A stretch of DNA of 40,926 bases from Oehlia diaphana (Eukaryota > Glomeromycota > Glomeromycetes > Glomerales > Glomeraceae): assembly GCA_003833135.1 (NCBI GenBank), contig QZLH01000287.1, forward strand, positions 71,256 through 112,181, written 5' to 3'. Below, piece by piece: positions 20,316 through 31,863 of the stretch. The position numbers and the translations under genes were made by a program. Every line of letters starts with the position of its first letter. The first letter of the stretch is position 1. The notes under the pieces are model-generated. The model did no database searches. It was not told the DNA's origin and was given only the letters and a program-made list of their open reading frames with translations.

Positions 20316-21441
20316 ATATGATCGGCATCAATTTTATTCAATTTTATGCTAACTGTGTAGTGAAGTTGTAATGTTGAGGACTTAACTAGAAATAAAATCA
20401 TACCAAGTTTTGCCTGAAAAAATTTAAGTAATAATATGAATTTTTTACTAAGTACAAATATCATTTAACTATGTAAAAAATTACTATATTGTGTTCTTTT
20501 TTTGATCAATATTCTTTCGGAAGTTTCTTCTTTTGACCATATTAGTGATCATAGGCTTTTTTTAATTCTTTTATTGTGATTATTAACAAATTTCAATTTA
20601 CTAATAATTAATTATGATTATTTATAATCTATGAAATTTTTGCAAAGCCCTCATAACAAATTTCAATTCATTCTTTAGATTCAGAAGGATTTACTAATTG
20701 AAATTTAAATTTATAAACCTGTTTTACTTTTATTTTTTTTTTTAAAAAAAAAAACAATACGTAAGTCTGTTTTTTTTGTAGTCGTGATGATTTTTTTTAT
20801 TGTCCCGATCACTAATACCTTCTGGTAGAGAACAGCTTTCCACTGTTCTTGGTATGTACAGCATTTAAACAAGAAGTTCATCTGTTCTGTATTTTATATG
20901 ATCTTATTTTAATAGTATTAGATGGCTAAAGAGTAACCATAAAATACAGCGCAGCCCTAACTAGAAAGTAAAATAATTTCTTCGTGAATATGCAATCTTT
21001 ACAAGATAATCCAACTGAATTATATATGATTTCAGACCTGAAGAAATGCACGCCAGTACTAATTGAAATGTGAGGTTGTGAATTTCTTTATCTCATATCA
21101 ATTTAATTTTCTAGTTGATCATTTAAATGAAAATTTATTTCCAGTTGTTCGATTTAAAATTCACAAAAATTCGTTTATTTTTTATATCATATTGAATTAT
21201 TTCATTTTTAAAGTACCTAACAATATTTTACACAAATATTCTCGGTCTTATTCTCTTAGGCTTTTAATCTTCTTAAAATAGTCGATATAATAAAAGGAAT
21301 CTAAACGTTTCATCAGTTTTTACTTAATTCGTTGTAGCGCGACTTAATCATACGACTTATCTTATTAATTAATTTATAATAATTACCACCAAAAAAATCT
21401 CTTTTAAGCAATTTAAGATTTTATTACTTTTTGTATCAATT
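20316..21441. other. AT-rich spacer, no supported gene
   Basis: Similarity to the duplicated units ends near 20300. There is a direct and inverted ACAAATTTCAATT motif (about 20587 and 20658) and a hairpin at about 20880-20950 (CTGTATTTTAT / ATAAAATACAG). The frame at 21063-21281 has no recognisable feature. Confidence 0.4.
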
Positions 21442-22877
21442 TTAATTTGTGTATTTTATTTCCAAATAATTGTTTATTCTATCGTATACTACTTTAAAGG
21501 CTTCAATCTCCTTTATCGAATAAGAACCAGAGCAACCCATGCAATATGCGTTACGATTAGAAGGAAATAATTTATTCTCATCATTCATACATAAATTAGC
21601 GTTTCCAAATTTAAATCCAAAATAATCACTATAAAAATTATTATAGATATTAAGTAACGAAATAATCTCAACATTTTCATAACATCATTTTCTTTCATAA
21701 ACTTGAGTGTTATCGCTTTCTTCATAAACTTGAGTATTATTGTTTTCTTCATAATAAAAAATAAACTATCTACGAAAACCACCAAATAACTTTCGTGTAT
21801 TTTGACGTTTAATTAAAATTAAAATTGGTTCTCTTAAGTTATATTTAGTTCTTAATGGATTAGTACTGATTCCATCTCTGCTACCTTGATAAATAAGATC
21901 AAACTTTGTATAATGTATTATAATGTTTACGGTCTTCATCTTTTTTTTCGATCCAGTTGTTAATTGTAAAAGTAAGTCCTGAACTTTTGATTTAATAATA
22001 TTCGATTACTGCGGATTTCGTGGAGGAAAAGTGATCGTTTTTGGTAAGGTACCTTTAATATAAAATTCTTCAATTTCTTTACAAATATCATTAGAAATAT
22101 TAGCTTTATTTGATTGAATTTTATCAAAATAATGGTAGGTGAAAAATCTACAAATCGAATAAGAGGAATTTAATTGTTTCAAAGTTTTCTTTAATGCCTT
22201 ATAATCCTCATTATTTCATTTGGTCCTATCATTATTCATACTTCCCAAACTAGGAGATTGTTCAATTCCCTAATTAAATAATTCATCTCATCAATCTGCG
22301 AGTCATTTGTTCAAGTAAACGATAGAGAATATCTTTATCTAATGAGAGAAGTCTTTTGAAGTAAAAAATGGTTGAGGATTTACACAAATAGACCCAAGAC
22401 AAAAATCTTAGTCGCAGTATAAAGTTTAATTAAACACAATATAAAAGACGAGATTAAAATTTTCCTGAATCCAAATTATATAATTCTTAACTAAATAACA
22501 TTGAATATGATTAAATAACAACTTCGCCTAAATACCTTTTCTTCGCCTGTATAAATATATCTAAAAACAAAGTGAATAATTTAGAATTATAAAAACTATA
22601 ATAATTTAATTAAATAATAATTTAAATAATAAAATAGTATCTTACCTTAGAATAATATAAAAAACTGTTGGGGTAATATTTGGTTTACTAAATATGATCA
22701 TATCATTCTCTTTTTTAATCCATTTGGATGAGAGTGCAATTTTAAAGTATCAAGAGCGACTCTAAATTCTTTTATATTGTTATTTTCATCAACTTGAATA
22801 ATAACATTATAATCAACTGCATCATTTAATAATAAAGAAAAATCTTTTGAAAGACCGGAATGAAATCTTGAAATTAT
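21442..22877 (-). pseudogene. BTB-BACK-TLDc pseudogene
   Basis: On the minus strand this is a full-length relative of the intact genes at 26683 and 36681. It starts at 22877 with ATA where they have ATG, then reads ISRFHSGLSKDFSLLLNDA and VIIQV. A deletion and frameshift destroy the BTB core (the HSAILCARSEYF region). The single intron is still recognisable at 22561-22645 (GTAAGA to TTTTTAG), and YIYTGE follows. The BACK-like part (SLDKDILY, YKALKKTL, LIRFVDFS) and TLDc part (EPILILIKRQNTRKLFGG, IKEIEAFKVVYDRINNYL) are present but split by many stops and frameshifts. The TLDc part also carries a 27-bp tandem duplication. It is non-functional as a protein. Its promoter is poorly conserved. Confidence 0.9.
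21694..21747 (-). repeat. 27-bp tandem duplication inside pseudogene
   Basis: Two adjacent 27-bp units begin TTCATAAACTTGAGT and differ at three positions. The unit is a multiple of three and encodes a repeated FMKK/E-(K/N)-(A/N)-TLK-type stretch on the minus strand. It lies in the TLDc part of the BTB pseudogene, where the intact genes have the FIFSFEN region. Confidence 0.75.
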
Positions 22878-23125
22878 TCAAATAAAAAAGTTTGACTAAA
22901 GGAATTTCGGATAAATGATCAGCCGATAGGCCGAAAATATCATCACGTGGTGATTTTCATTATACCTACACCGGCAAAATTTTGCACACAGGGCCGCATT
23001 ACGGCGTTATGCACTAACACGTGAAAATAAACAGTGACGAATAAGGGTGACGAATAAGTTTTTACCTACTCGAAAAAAACTGATAAATAAACTCAGCCGG
23101 GATGTGACGGTAGTGATGAATTAAA

Positions 23126-23331
23126 TCTTCCCCAGCGGATTTTTCACCCCCACGTGACCTGCACAAAATGTCACCCAGCGTCACACCCCACCGTTTTCAT
23201 TTTTTCATAAGTATTCTGGGGACTTAGAAAATTTCTAGTGTGAAAAAATTATTTTTCACGCCCCCTTAAACATCACTGGACATGTGGGGGTGGAATTTTA
23301 CTTAGAAATCTTGGGGCGATACTGGGGTAAA
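23126..23331. mobile_element. MITE copy 1, 206 bp, 12-bp target duplication
   Basis: The left end is TCTTCCCCAG and the right end CTGGGGTAAA (reverse complement TTTACCCCAG), an 8/10 inverted match. The identical 12-mer TGATGAATTAAA flanks both sides (23114-23125 and 23332-23343). Almost the same 200 bp recurs at 26275-26472 with a different flanking duplication, so this is a mobilised element. A duplication of about 9-12 bp points to Mutator-type insertion. The body is GC-richer than the host and contains a CACGTGACCTG motif. Confidence 0.9.
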
Positions 23332-23343
23332 TGATGAATTAAA

Positions 23344-24379
23344 ACGCGATCACGTGACTGTGCAAAAATTTCCGGTGCGGCTGGGCTAGTGCCCTATATC
23401 CCTGTATCATTTGATCTGCGGCCGCCTTTCTCGCCTTTCTAAAATAAAAAATAAAAAATAAAAATATCATTTGGACTTTTCAACTTGATTATTTGTTTAA
23501 AGCCCCCCACCCCCTCTATTTTTTAAAAATTTGGGATCTAATGAACACATATTAATAAATACCCGAAAAAATTTAAAAGCTAATAAACATATAGTGATAA
23601 ATATTCCTTTTAAATTTTGCCTGAAATTTTCAAATTTTCCTGTTTATTTAATTAGTATGTTTAACTTAAGTGGTTAAGCCCCCTCCCCCCTTAATTAAAT
23701 TGGAACAGCCTAATACTACTATAAGATACAAAAAATTTAAAACTTGCAATTAAATTATTAAATAATTTATATATATGATAATTTAAAGCTTATGGAAACA
23801 ATTCATTAAATTTAGCTACTATTGCTGAAATTTTCCCAAAATTTTACTAGAATTAAATTTAATAATTTAGAAACATTAAATGGCTAAGGGAGGCATAATG
23901 CTAACCAAAATTTTTTCTATTGTTATCTGCCGTCATTAAATTACACCAAACAATTATAAAATAATTACATAATGATCTGATAAAAAAGGATTTTATATAT
24001 TTAATGCATACGCCATACGGATTGTTGTACAAGATGTTATGAGTATCATTCTGCAAATAAACACTGAAATTCGATAAACCGAATTCCGGATTTTTTTGCT
24101 CGAACCAAATCACGTTTATTGAAATAGCTCCGATATACCGGAGTCTACTAGTAAAATTTCGATATTCGCTATAACGGATCAGGTTTCAAACCAGTTATAG
24201 TAGACAGCCTAATATTATGCAAAAATTTATAATTTATATCTTTTATAAGCCAACGAGCTTCTTTAATTATAATAATTTACTACAAAAAAAATTTTATATC
24301 TGAAAGAATAACAATTAAAAAAAAAAAAAAATTATTTAAATAATAAGTATTTCTTCCTCTTTTTCTTTTTGCTGTATGT
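23344..24379. other. Spacer with repeat fragments
   Basis: No gene is seen. C-rich tracts (AAGCCCCCCACCCCC at about 23500 and AAGCCCCCTCCCCCC at about 23676) repeat 176 bp apart in direct orientation. Positions 24085-24212 contain several CCG(T/G)(A/T)TA-CG-type motifs (for example CCGATATACCGG) that resemble the end of a pogo/Tigger-like transposon, but I found no partner end. The 70-codon minus frame at 23901-24113 crosses this and is not called. Confidence 0.35.
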
Positions 24380-24451
24380 TACGCGTATGTAGTTGCTCAT
24401 GTTACAAAATGTAACATGCGTATATGGCAGCTCATGTTACCAAATGCAATT
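24380..24451. repeat. Tandem 35-bp duplication with perfect hairpin
   Basis: GCGTATGTAGTTGCTCATG and GCGTATATGGCAGCTCATG, each followed by TTAC-AAATG, lie in tandem about 35 bp apart. CATGTTACA and TGTAACATG (24398-24418) form a perfect 9-bp hairpin around AAA. No gene overlaps it. Confidence 0.6.
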
Positions 24452-24618
24452 GTATTTTTTTGTGCAAGTACCTTCAATTTTTATTTTGAGTTATCTAAAA
24501 TTTGCATGTATACCTTTAAGAAATAGTTTGAATTTTATAATACTGTGGAACAAGCGACTTAAAAATCAAGAATTTTATTATTGTACTACTGTAGCTATGG
24601 CGATGAGAATCGCCATCG

Positions 24619-24707
24619 GAACGTACACATGATCCGACAGCCAGATTTGGATTTTAAGGTACCCTGATATTTTACTTTATTTTGGTATTTATAAATTTAT
24701 TGCTTCC
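24619..24707 (-). repeat. Dispersed promoter-like repeat, copy 1
   Basis: On the plus strand GAACGTACACATGATCCGAC, AGCCA, GATTTGGATTTTAAG and a TATTTATAAATTTATTGCTTC block match 40732-40818 (GAACGTACACATGACCCGAC and so on). Read on the minus strand the order is TTTATAAATA (TATA-like), about 50 bases, then CATGTGTACGTTC. That looks like a promoter plus 5' leader shared by two loci. The sequence beyond CGTTC is not shared. Confidence 0.6.
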
Positions 24708-26264
24708 GATCAAAATTATTTTAAATTTATGTGATAATTGATAAATACAAAATTTTTAAAGAGTGTTTTTATAACTGCAAAGAATGTATCGTACATTTAA
24801 ACAGAATATATCAGACATGGCCTTTCGTTAATAAATATAATACTGAATTTTAAATTTTTTTAACGTTTCCTATTAAAACTTTCAAAGTTTAATAAGTGGA
24901 TTAAGTTCAAATTTATTATAACATTGCCTTCAATTATCCTTCAATTACTAACAAAAGGTTTTTTTAACTGGCATATTTGACTTTTATATATTATAATAAA
25001 CTTGACGTTAGCAGAGAATATTGATGATAAATAAATAGTAACGTTAATTTAATTAACTAGTATTATTTAATATTAAAAATATTTTTTGAAAGATCGAAAA
25101 AATAAAATGCTATTTGAGCATAAATTGTACAGTTAAATAAATTGCTGCTGCTCGATGCAGTAACATTCATATCTAATAAATTATAAATATAAATATACTA
25201 AATGCAATAATGACCTAAGTCATTTTACTGAAAAATAATGCTACCTAATACAATATTCACAGTTTTTATTGCAATAATTAAAGGTTTATAGTAAATGTAA
25301 AAATGAATAGTTAATGATCTTTCTTATTATCAATATTAATACCATGAAGAATGTGAAAATCTTTTCAAATTTTTTTTCAAATTCTCCGTCACTTCTCATT
25401 ACTTTATTGTTATTTAGATTTAATGCGTTTTCCTATTTAAAATTATAAAATAAATAAAAATGTAAACGAATATAGAAAATTTTTGTCAAAAGATATCTAC
25501 CATTATTTTCATGAGAACTAATATTTAATTTTTCAATATTTCGCTTAGTTCCAAGTACGTTTGATCTATTATTAAATTGATTTTAAATTATTGAACTTGC
25601 AAAATTTTGAAAATTATAAATATTGAAATACCTTTCAATATCAATGTCAAGTCCTAGTTCTAATGAAGTATAATCTAAAAAAGAAATCAATATTTATCCA
25701 AAAATTGATCATGGTTAGTAGTCTACATTTATTGTATTTATATGCTTTTTTGATACATACCTTTAAAGGAATCGATAAATGAACATTTAGAAATAAAAGA
25801 GTTTCGCCCTTCAGATTTTGAACAATAAAATTTACCTAACTTTAAAACTATCAATAATAATAAAATTTTGTTATTGCTTAAAAACATGAATATATAAAAT
25901 CATACCAAGTTTGAAGTTTAGCCTGAAGTTTTAAACCTTTATAATTTCACTGCATGTTAAAACAAAAAAAATGGTTATTTAATAGATTCAATACGCAAAT
26001 AACATGAAATTTTCGGTTATATCATAAACCTATTAATACTTTAAAAACTGTTGATTTTCGTGTCGATTATTTGTACTTTATGAAATTTATTTATTTTTAT
26101 TTTAAAAGCATTTTTTTTTTATCGTACAGCACGGAAAAGAATGTTTAAATTTAGAATTCCATTATTGAAAGCAAATGCATAAAAATAATGCAATTAATGC
26201 ATTAACTTACTTATTATTTAGTTGAGATGACGTAATTATTAAACGTTCACAAATGAGTTTTGTA
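24708..26264. other. AT-rich spacer, nothing recognised
   Basis: No open frame above 60 codons, no clear repeat ends and no RNA gene signature were found in about 1.5 kb. Confidence 0.5.
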
Positions 26265-26274
26265 CGACAAATCA

Positions 26275-26472
26275 TCTTCCCCAGCCAAGATTTTTCACCC
26301 CACGTGACCTGCATAAAATGTCACCCCGCGTCACACCCTACCGTTTTCATTTTTCATAAGTATTCTAGGGACGAAAATTTTTTTGTGGCGAAAAAAATAT
26401 TTTTCACGCCCCCATAAACATCACTGGACACGTGGGGGTGGAATTTTACTTAGAAATCTTGGGGCGATACTG
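26275..26472. mobile_element. MITE copy 2, 198 bp, 10-bp target duplication
   Basis: This is the same element as at 23126, starting TCTTCCCCAGCC and ending GGGGCGATACTG. It is flanked by the identical 10-mer CGACAAATCA (26265-26274 and 26473-26482), different from the copy 1 duplication. About seven terminal bases of the right TIR seem lost relative to copy 1. It contains two CACGTG sites and ends about 90 bases upstream of the BTB promoter block, so it could affect that gene's expression (inference). Confidence 0.9.
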
Positions 26473-26563
26473 CGACAAATCAAGGTGATTATATGGGCCG
26501 ACTGCGGCTGCGGACAATATCGGATAATGATATCATAAATTCATAAAAAGCTAAAAAAACCGA

Positions 26564-26660
26564 CCACATGATGATTGCTAGTTTTTGTACTACTAAAATT
26601 ATATAATATTCTATATAAATATGGACAGTTAATTATACCTTATCCACTTTTTCAGTTCAA
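26564..26660 (+). promoter_or_regulatory. Conserved promoter of BTB-TLDc gene A
   Basis: The order is CACATGATGATTGCTAG, TTTTTGTACTACTAA, TATATAAATATGGAC (TATA box) and TTTTTCAGTTCAAACT. The minus-strand gene at 38253 has the same blocks (CACGTGATAACTGCTAG, TTTTTGTATTACTAA, TATATAAATATGGAC, CTTTTCAGTTCAAACT). The spacing is the same to within about 25 bases, the difference being a small tandem repeat. The TATA box is about 70 bases before the ATG. The E-box-like CACGTG of gene B is CACATG here. Confidence 0.75.
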
Positions 26661-26682
26661 ACTGTAAATTAATTTTTAAAAA

Positions 26683-28183
26683 ATGACTTCAATATTTCAT
26701 TCCGGGTTTTCAAAAGATTTTTCTTCAATATTAAATGATGTAGACAATTATAATGTTATTATTCAAGTTGGTGAAAATAACAATGTAAAAGAATTTAGGG
26801 CACATTCGGCAATTTTATGTGCTCGTTCTGAATACTTTAAAGGTGCACTCTCAAATAATTGGGTAACAAAAAAGAATGGTATGTTTATATATGAAAAACC
26901 AAATATTACCCCAAAAGTTTTTGATATGATTTTAAAGTAAGTTATATTATTGAAATTTTATACTTATTTTATTTAATTATTTTATTAAAATTCTAAATTA
27001 TTCTCTTTTAAGATATATCAACACAGGTGACCTTGACTTAGAAAAACATCTATTAATTAAAGATATATTTGAACTTCTAGTTGCATCTGATGAACTAATT
27101 CTTGAAGAATTATTTGAGCATGTTCAGGATTATTTGATTAAGAAGCGAAAAACTTGGATCAAGGAAAAAAATTTTGACTTCTTCTTTAATACTGCTTTTA
27201 AACTTGTTAGTTGCAAAAGACTACAAGATCTTTGTCTTGATACTATTTGTAAAAATTCACACCTATATATTACTTCCAAAAATTTCCTCTTGTTAGATAA
27301 AGATATTCTCTATAGTTTACTTGAACGGGAAGACTTACAGATCGATGAAATTATTATTTGGGAAAGTTTAGTTAAATGGGGTATTAAACAAACTCCTAGT
27401 TGGAGAAGTAAGAATAATAATAGAACCGAATGGAATAATGAGAAATATGAGGCATTAAAGAAAACTTTAGATGAATTGATTCCTCTTATTCGATTCGTGG
27501 AAATTTCTCCTTCTAAATATTCTACTAAAGTTCGACCTTACAAAGCTATTATTCCTAATCATATTTATGATGAAATTGAAGAATTTTATCTTAAAGGTAC
27601 CTTAAAGAAAGCAACCATTTTACCTCCACGAGTTGGAAGAATTCAATTTGAATCTAATATTATTAAAAAAAAACTTATTTCTATTATCATCAATTGGATC
27701 AATAAAAATGATGCAAAGATTATTCCTGATAAAAATGATTTAACATATGATTTTAACCTTATTGGCAAAGATAGAATCAAGATTCAATCATTTGTAAAGA
27801 AATGTAGAACTGGAGAACCAATTTTAGTTTTAATTAAATGTAAAAATTCACGAAAAATATTTGGTGGTTATACATCGAGTGGATTTAATAAAAATAATAA
27901 TAATCCTTCACAAAATGAATTTATTTTTTCTTTTGAAAATGATGACGATATGCAAAATATGAGATTAAGTCGTGTAAAATCACATGTTTACTATAATCAT
28001 AAATTTTTCTATTATTTCTGTTATTTTGAATTTATTTTTGGGGATTGTAATTTATATGTGCAAAATAATGATTTGTATGTTAAGTATGATCGTAAATTAG
28101 GGTGCTCCGGTACATATATAATCGACGAGATAGAAGCTTTTAGAGTAGTAGAACGAAAAATTATCCAAAATCAAACAATGTGA
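26683..28183 (+). CDS. BTB-BACK-TLDc domain protein (gene A)
   Basis: Two exons, 26683-26936 and 27013-28183, are joined across a 76-bp GTAAGT...TTTTAAG intron that splits a lysine codon. The product is 474 residues. Residues about 20-110 are a BTB/POZ fold: DYNVIIQVG, EFRAHSAILCARSEYFKGAL, then FDMILKYINTGDL. Residues about 115-270 are a BACK-like linker (LLVASDELILEELFEHVQDY, SLLEREDLQIDEIIIWESL). Residues about 300-465 are TLDc (EPILVLIKCKNSRKIFGGYT, FIFSFEN, FEFIFG, IDEIEAFRVVE). BTB-BACK proteins usually act as Cullin-3 ubiquitin-ligase adaptors or as dimerising scaffolds; TLDc is linked to oxidation resistance and V-ATPase binding. Either role here is inference. The gene has a paralogue at 36681-38253 and a pseudogene at 21442-22877. 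The start is shared by all copies. Confidence 0.93.
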
Positions 28184-28461
28184 TTATTTGAAAGATATTT
28201 TAATGTAATTTAATCCTGTATTTCATAAAAAATAAATGCCATATTTGTTCAAAATATCATGTATAATGCATGATAATGGACTTTAAAATTTCTTTTTTAT
28301 TTACTTTATTTGGACTTTAAAAATTATTATTTACAACTATTTGCAAATACATACGCAGCCATACGCACATGATCACAATTGATCTGCGGTAATTATAATT
28401 TTGGCCAAAATTAACACATAGATTTTACATTTCCTTTTTAAATCATCATGTAACATAATTT
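28184..28461. other. 3' flank of BTB gene A
   Basis: No gene is seen. AATAAATG at about 28230 could serve as a polyadenylation signal. Confidence 0.35.
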
Positions 28462-28663
28462 CCTAAAATGGGGGACCGTTAAAAAGCAGGGCAGAATCAC
28501 GTGACTTTAGAGATTTTTCTTTTTTTTTTAAATAAAACTCTTTATTATATATAAAACCTCCCAAATAAACATATATTAAGTGCATTTTGACCTGTTCTGC
28601 AAGTTTACTTAGAGCACACAATGAGGTTTAGAACACCGTTTTCGATTTATTCAACTTTTTCAA

Positions 28664-28747
28664 TTTCGTTAAAATTGATCTACCCTTTTTTGGGTATGAT
28701 CAGCAAAATTCGTTTGCTCATATGTAATGTCAAAAACGTTGTTCAAA
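28664..28747 (+). repeat. 84-bp direct repeat, left of gap
   Basis: This is identical to 29464-29547 on the other side of the N run. Both start TTTCGTTAAAATTGATCTAC and end GTTGTTCAAA. It is either the first unit of a tandem array collapsed in assembly, or the same sequence used twice at contig ends. Confidence 0.9.
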
Positions 28748-29463
28748 NNNNNNNNNNNNNNNNNNNNNNNNNNNNNNNNNNNNNNNNNNNNNNNNNNNNN
28801 NNNNNNNNNNNNNNNNNNNNNNNNNNNNNNNNNNNNNNNNNNNNNNNNNNNNNNNNNNNNNNNNNNNNNNNNNNNNNNNNNNNNNNNNNNNNNNNNNNNN
28901 NNNNNNNNNNNNNNNNNNNNNNNNNNNNNNNNNNNNNNNNNNNNNNNNNNNNNNNNNNNNNNNNNNNNNNNNNNNNNNNNNNNNNNNNNNNNNNNNNNNN
29001 NNNNNNNNNNNNNNNNNNNNNNNNNNNNNNNNNNNNNNNNNNNNNNNNNNNNNNNNNNNNNNNNNNNNNNNNNNNNNNNNNNNNNNNNNNNNNNNNNNNN
29101 NNNNNNNNNNNNNNNNNNNNNNNNNNNNNNNNNNNNNNNNNNNNNNNNNNNNNNNNNNNNNNNNNNNNNNNNNNNNNNNNNNNNNNNNNNNNNNNNNNNN
29201 NNNNNNNNNNNNNNNNNNNNNNNNNNNNNNNNNNNNNNNNNNNNNNNNNNNNNNNNNNNNNNNNNNNNNNNNNNNNNNNNNNNNNNNNNNNNNNNNNNNN
29301 NNNNNNNNNNNNNNNNNNNNNNNNNNNNNNNNNNNNNNNNNNNNNNNNNNNNNNNNNNNNNNNNNNNNNNNNNNNNNNNNNNNNNNNNNNNNNNNNNNNN
29401 NNNNNNNNNNNNNNNNNNNNNNNNNNNNNNNNNNNNNNNNNNNNNNNNNNNNNNNNNNNNNNN
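28748..29463. other. Assembly gap, 716 N
   Basis: The run of Ns is bounded by identical 84-bp sequences. Frames drawn across it have no meaning. Confidence 0.99.
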
Positions 29464-29547
29464 TTTCGTTAAAATTGATCTACCCTTTTTTGGGTATGAT
29501 CAGCAAAATTCGTTTGCTCATATGTAATGTCAAAAACGTTGTTCAAA
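29464..29547 (+). repeat. 84-bp direct repeat, right of gap
   Basis: This is identical to 28664-28747 (see that entry). On this side the sequence continues into the conserved inner TIR block of the long-TIR element. Confidence 0.9.
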
Positions 29548-29705
29548 ATCCACTTTTTCTCCCTAAGTAAACTTGCGGAGCAGGTCGAAATACACTTATT
29601 TAATGATTTTCAAGTTCACTTTAATTTTAGTTTATAAAAAATTTATCAAATTATAATAATTTTAAATCACGTGATTCTACCCGCTTTAACGGGTCCCCTA
29701 AAATG

Positions 29706-30239
29706 GAAATTGGAATTCTTACTTTAAAATGCCTAATACATAATCTTATTTACAGTAAAAATGGTGCAATAATTTATTACATACAGTGATGTGTCAGATT
29801 AAAACGCTAAGCTTTTATATTTGTTGTGATTTGTATAAATACTAGGGAGTATATATTTTCACAATTGAGTCTACAGAGGATGCAGAGTATAATTTACTGG
29901 TTAATACTATATAATTATGCTAATTTTATGCAATACTACAAAACTCTATAGTATAGTAACAAAATATAGTATTTTAATTAGCTTATGATTGGCGCAGAGT
30001 TTACTTCATCATAATTGAATTTAAATCATCCGAAATTTGACCACTAACATTACAGTATTAATGTGCTGATGTGTGTTACTATATATAATATAAAAAGCCA
30101 TGGTCTGCTACCACAATAAAATTTTCTCTTTAAATCAATCTCATTTTAAATTTTTCCATTTTGGTTTGTTAATATAGTATTGGTTTTTTTACTGTTTATA
30201 AACTGATAATATTATCTTTATTTCCATCCTCATTCCAAA
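29706..30239 (+). other. 5' flank of the MULE-like gene
   Basis: No gene is seen. TATATATAATATAAAAAG at about 30081-30098 is TATA-like and lies about 150 bases before the ATG at 30240. No convincing TIR of a large element was found in this flank. Confidence 0.4.
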
Positions 30240-31623
30240 ATGCAATTTGATGATGTCTATGATTTGATCGAAGATAATGGAGATAACATAATTGACTTGA
30301 CTCATGATAATAATTTAGAATTTATTGAGACCCAAATAAAGGTACAAATATAATGAATTAAGATAATTAAAGATTATTTATTTATTTATTTATTTATTTA
30401 TTAGGATAAAACTATTGATTTTAATAAAAATGATGAAATTTATTTATTAACCGAATGCTTAAGAGTAAATGAGATTCGACATACAATCTTTCCAATGGAA
30501 TATCCACCTACATCTTTGGAAGGTATCGCAGTTTGTTATAACGTAGAGAATTGGGTTCTTATGAACCAGCATTTGAAAATGTAAGTACCAAAAGATTTAA
30601 TTTACACGTTCTGATTCAACCCTCTATGTAAAATATTCTGTGTATATCAGTTATTATTCTAATTATGAAATAAATTAGAAATTATTTAAAGGAATATATT
30701 CAATATTTTAAATAATAATAGATACAATATATGACTGGAAAACCAATGGGTGGAGGTGAAAAACCAATTTGGAGTCCTTATTTGAATTGTAATGTAAAAA
30801 ATATTATAGAACATGTACTGGTGTAAAGCATTGCATGTTTTTGAAGGATTCAATAAAAAACTCAACCCATACTGAAGTAGATATGAATAAAGATCTTGCT
30901 CAACATAATAATGAAATTGCTAGATTACAAAAAAGTAAAGAAGCTAAAACTTATACGTAAGTAAGGTATTTTATTATTAATTGGTAAAACAATTAACTAC
31001 TAAAAGTCTAAAATATACTGAAATATTTATTCACATAGGAAATATCTTGCAACACTTGAATTAAAATGCCCTTATAATAATAGTAGTTGTCTTGGTGATT
31101 TTGTAGTTCAAAAAGATCAAATAATGATCCAAATGCTACAGATATGTGGTTTATTGGTTGTAGTCGCTGGTGGGAAAAGGAAGCTGGTAAAGGAAAGCAC
31201 TTTTTTCAACATTTAAAGGAAGATATTGATCCAATTTTACTTGGTAATTTATTCAATAGAGAATCTGTAAGTCATTTAAACCAATTTTATACTTTTAATA
31301 TTTTTAGGTTATTAATTAATATATGAATATTTATTAGATTAATCTGGCAAATGAAGCAGATTCTTGTTCCGTTGTATTATCAACAAAATCTCACAGCACA
31401 AAATGTGGTAATTAATATTTTTTAATATTTTGTAATTTAAACAGGTTGTCTAAAAAAATTTAATTATATTTATATTTTCTAGGATTTTTACATCAATATA
31501 CAAATGGTGCAATGGAGGAAGGAAAAATTATTAAAAAAAGGTTGTAATGTAATTTTTTACAAACTAATTCCATATGATTTGGAAAAAACGCCATATGTCA
31601 TTTTAGTTAGTAACATCATGATG

Positions 31624-31863
31624 TTGGTCAAAGTAATTTATTAATATTTATTATTAACGCTTAATAAATATAAGGTATGTTGGTAAAATGCATTTAAATA
31701 TTTACTTAAAATACTAATAAAATGCTTAAAAAATTAAATGGTTAGTAAATATTAAAATTTAATACTTATTTAATATTTTAAGCATTTATTGCTTAATAAA
31801 TATAAAATTTTGATGCTTATTAAATATTTCTATTCAGTAAACATAAGGTTTCAGTTAGTCCAA
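31624..31863. mobile_element. 240-bp MITE inside transposase exon, 10-bp TSD
   Basis: CATCATGATG occurs at 31614-31623 and 31864-31873. Between the repeats lies a 240-bp AT-rich element starting TTGGTCAAAG and ending AGTCCAA. Leaving out the element and one repeat copy, the exon reads continuously VSNIMMKGIHAHPPPP, so it is a clean insertion. The interior contains a hairpin with 19-base arms (AATGCTTAAAAAATTAAAT and ATTTAATATTTTAAGCATT, one mismatch). A 9-11 bp duplication indicates Mutator-type insertion. Confidence 0.92.

Larger units (their letters stand above)
28471..29698. mobile_element. Long-TIR DNA element containing an assembly gap
   Basis: The left end begins GGGGACCGTTAAA and continues to AGAATCACGTGA. 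The reverse complement of the right end begins GGGGACCCGTTAAA and also continues to AGAATCACGTGA. A second matching block (GACCTGTTCTGCAAGTTTAC against GACCTGCTCCGCAAGTTTAC, then TTAG) lies about 120 bp inside each end, so the inverted arms are about 150 bp. CCTAAAATG flanks both sides (28462-28470 and 29697-29705, overlapping the right end by two bases), a likely 9-bp target duplication of Mutator type. The interior is mostly unknown (716 Ns). Confidence 0.8.

Noticed and set aside
24085..24212. Possible pogo/Tigger-like terminal repeat
   Set aside because: Motifs suggest a transposon end, but no matching opposite end or target duplication was found.
28621..29527. Open frames across the N gap
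   Set aside because: They exist only because unknown bases contain no stop codons.
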